A stretch of DNA of 6,743 nt. Source: Verrucomicrobiia bacterium (GTDB taxonomy: Bacteria; Verrucomicrobiota; Verrucomicrobiia; Limisphaerales; UBA11358). Under the pieces are notes generated by a model. That model was not told where the DNA came from. It worked only from the letters and a program-made list of their open reading frames with translations, and ran no database searches. Position numbers and translations under genes: made by a program. Where the stretch lies: contig JASHVW010000382.1 in assembly GCA_030044395.1 (NCBI GenBank), positions 1-6,743 on the forward strand. Direction: 5' to 3'. Shown in pieces: positions 6,285 to 6,743 of the stretch (position 1 is the stretch's first letter; each line of letters begins with the position of its first letter).

Positions 6285-6743
6285 TCAGGCCATGCTGACC
6301 TTGAGGGCACAGGCAAAATCACAGGGCTTGGCCGATGGCTTTTTAACCGTGAGCGATTCGGCTGACTGTGTCCAGGCAAGCTTTTGTTCAGAGCCGAACA
6401 TCTCCACATGGTGAATCTTGCCGGGCTGCACCGATGATGCGATGCCGAGACTTTTGATAACGATGTCGCCGTCGGGCCAACCCAGCACGATGGCATACAC
6501 CGCGTCACCACGTTTGTTGCGGGTAAAGCGAATGTCCCGCGCGTCTAGACCGGCTGTGCTATGCCCGGCAAAACTGCCGCCCTTGGCCTCGTGCGCGCCT
6601 TCGCCAAAAACCTTCCAGGGCCGCGTGGCGTAGATGGCCTCCCCATTGATGCGCATCCAGTCGCCGATGGCATCGAGGATGGCCTCTTCGTCGGCGTCAA
6701 TTGTGCCATCCGGTTTGCCGGGGATGTTCAGGATGAACGTGCC
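6285..6743 (-). CDS. Alpha-L-fucosidase, GH29, C-terminal part (cut by window edge)
   Basis: An open frame enters from the right edge on the minus strand and ends at a TGA (6285-6287), giving 152 residues. The start is outside the window. It begins with GTFILNIPGKPDGTID, then IGDW, and NGEAIYATRPWKV (33-45), the well-known end of the GH29 catalytic barrel. A C-terminal beta-sandwich follows with DIRFT (70-74), AVYAIVLGWP (81-90), IHHVEMFGSEQKLAW (110-124), and a closing ALKV. GH29 enzymes are retaining hydrolases that release L-fucose from fucosylated glycans and are usually secreted; signal peptide and catalytic Asp are not in view. The C-terminus looks complete. Of the first 29 codons, 23 end in G or C, higher than at the left end of the window. 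It is convergent with the dehydratase operon, which could use the released fucose (inference). Confidence 0.9.
   Translation of the reverse strand, partial: GTFILNIPGKPDGTIDADEEAILDAIGDWMRINGEAIYATRPWKVFGEGAHEAKGGSFAGHSTAGLDARDIRFTRNKRGDAVYAIVLGWPDGDIVIKSLGIASSVQPGKIHHVEMFGSEQKLAWTQSAESLTVKKPSAKPCDFACALKVSMA

Noticed and set aside
5956..6414. 152-residue plus-strand open frame
   Set aside because: It is antisense to the glycoside hydrolase remnant and the fucosidase end and shows low-complexity, charged composition.

Overview
The window reads as one end of a carbohydrate-use locus from a bacterium, most likely of the Planctomycetes-Verrucomicrobia-Lentisphaerae type. That guess rests on the mix of a sodium:solute symporter, enolase-superfamily dehydratase, RraA-like protein, SDR and SMP-30 lactonase beside glycoside hydrolases. 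No rRNA or marker gene is present, so the assignment is a weak inference.

Layout. A gene enters from the left edge and ends at 191 (62 C-terminal residues, not recognised). Five plus-strand genes follow in a tight series: an SSS-family symporter (202-1914), an enolase-superfamily sugar-acid dehydratase (1922-3088), an RraA/HMG-aldolase-like protein (3085-3789), a classical SDR dehydrogenase (3869-4648) and an SMP-30/gluconolactonase (4672-5559). Spacings are 10, 7, -4, 79 and 23 bases, which suggests one operon, possibly with a sub-unit starting at the 79-base gap. After 5559 the strand switches. On the minus strand, an alpha-L-fucosidase (GH29) enters from the right edge and ends at 6285. 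Directly downstream of it is a frame-disrupted, N-terminally truncated remnant of another glycoside-hydrolase-like gene (about 6280-5697).

How the genes could work together (inference). The five genes supply import (symporter), oxidation of an aldose to an aldonolactone (SDR), lactone opening (SMP-30), dehydration of the aldonate to a 2-keto-3-deoxy acid (enolase superfamily) and retro-aldol cleavage to pyruvate plus an aldehyde (RraA-like). This would be a complete non-phosphorylative sugar-acid route. The convergent fucosidase makes L-fucose a reasonable candidate substrate, but nothing in the dehydratase sequence proves it. No regulator, tRNA, rRNA, CRISPR array, insertion sequence or convincing intrinsic terminator was seen.
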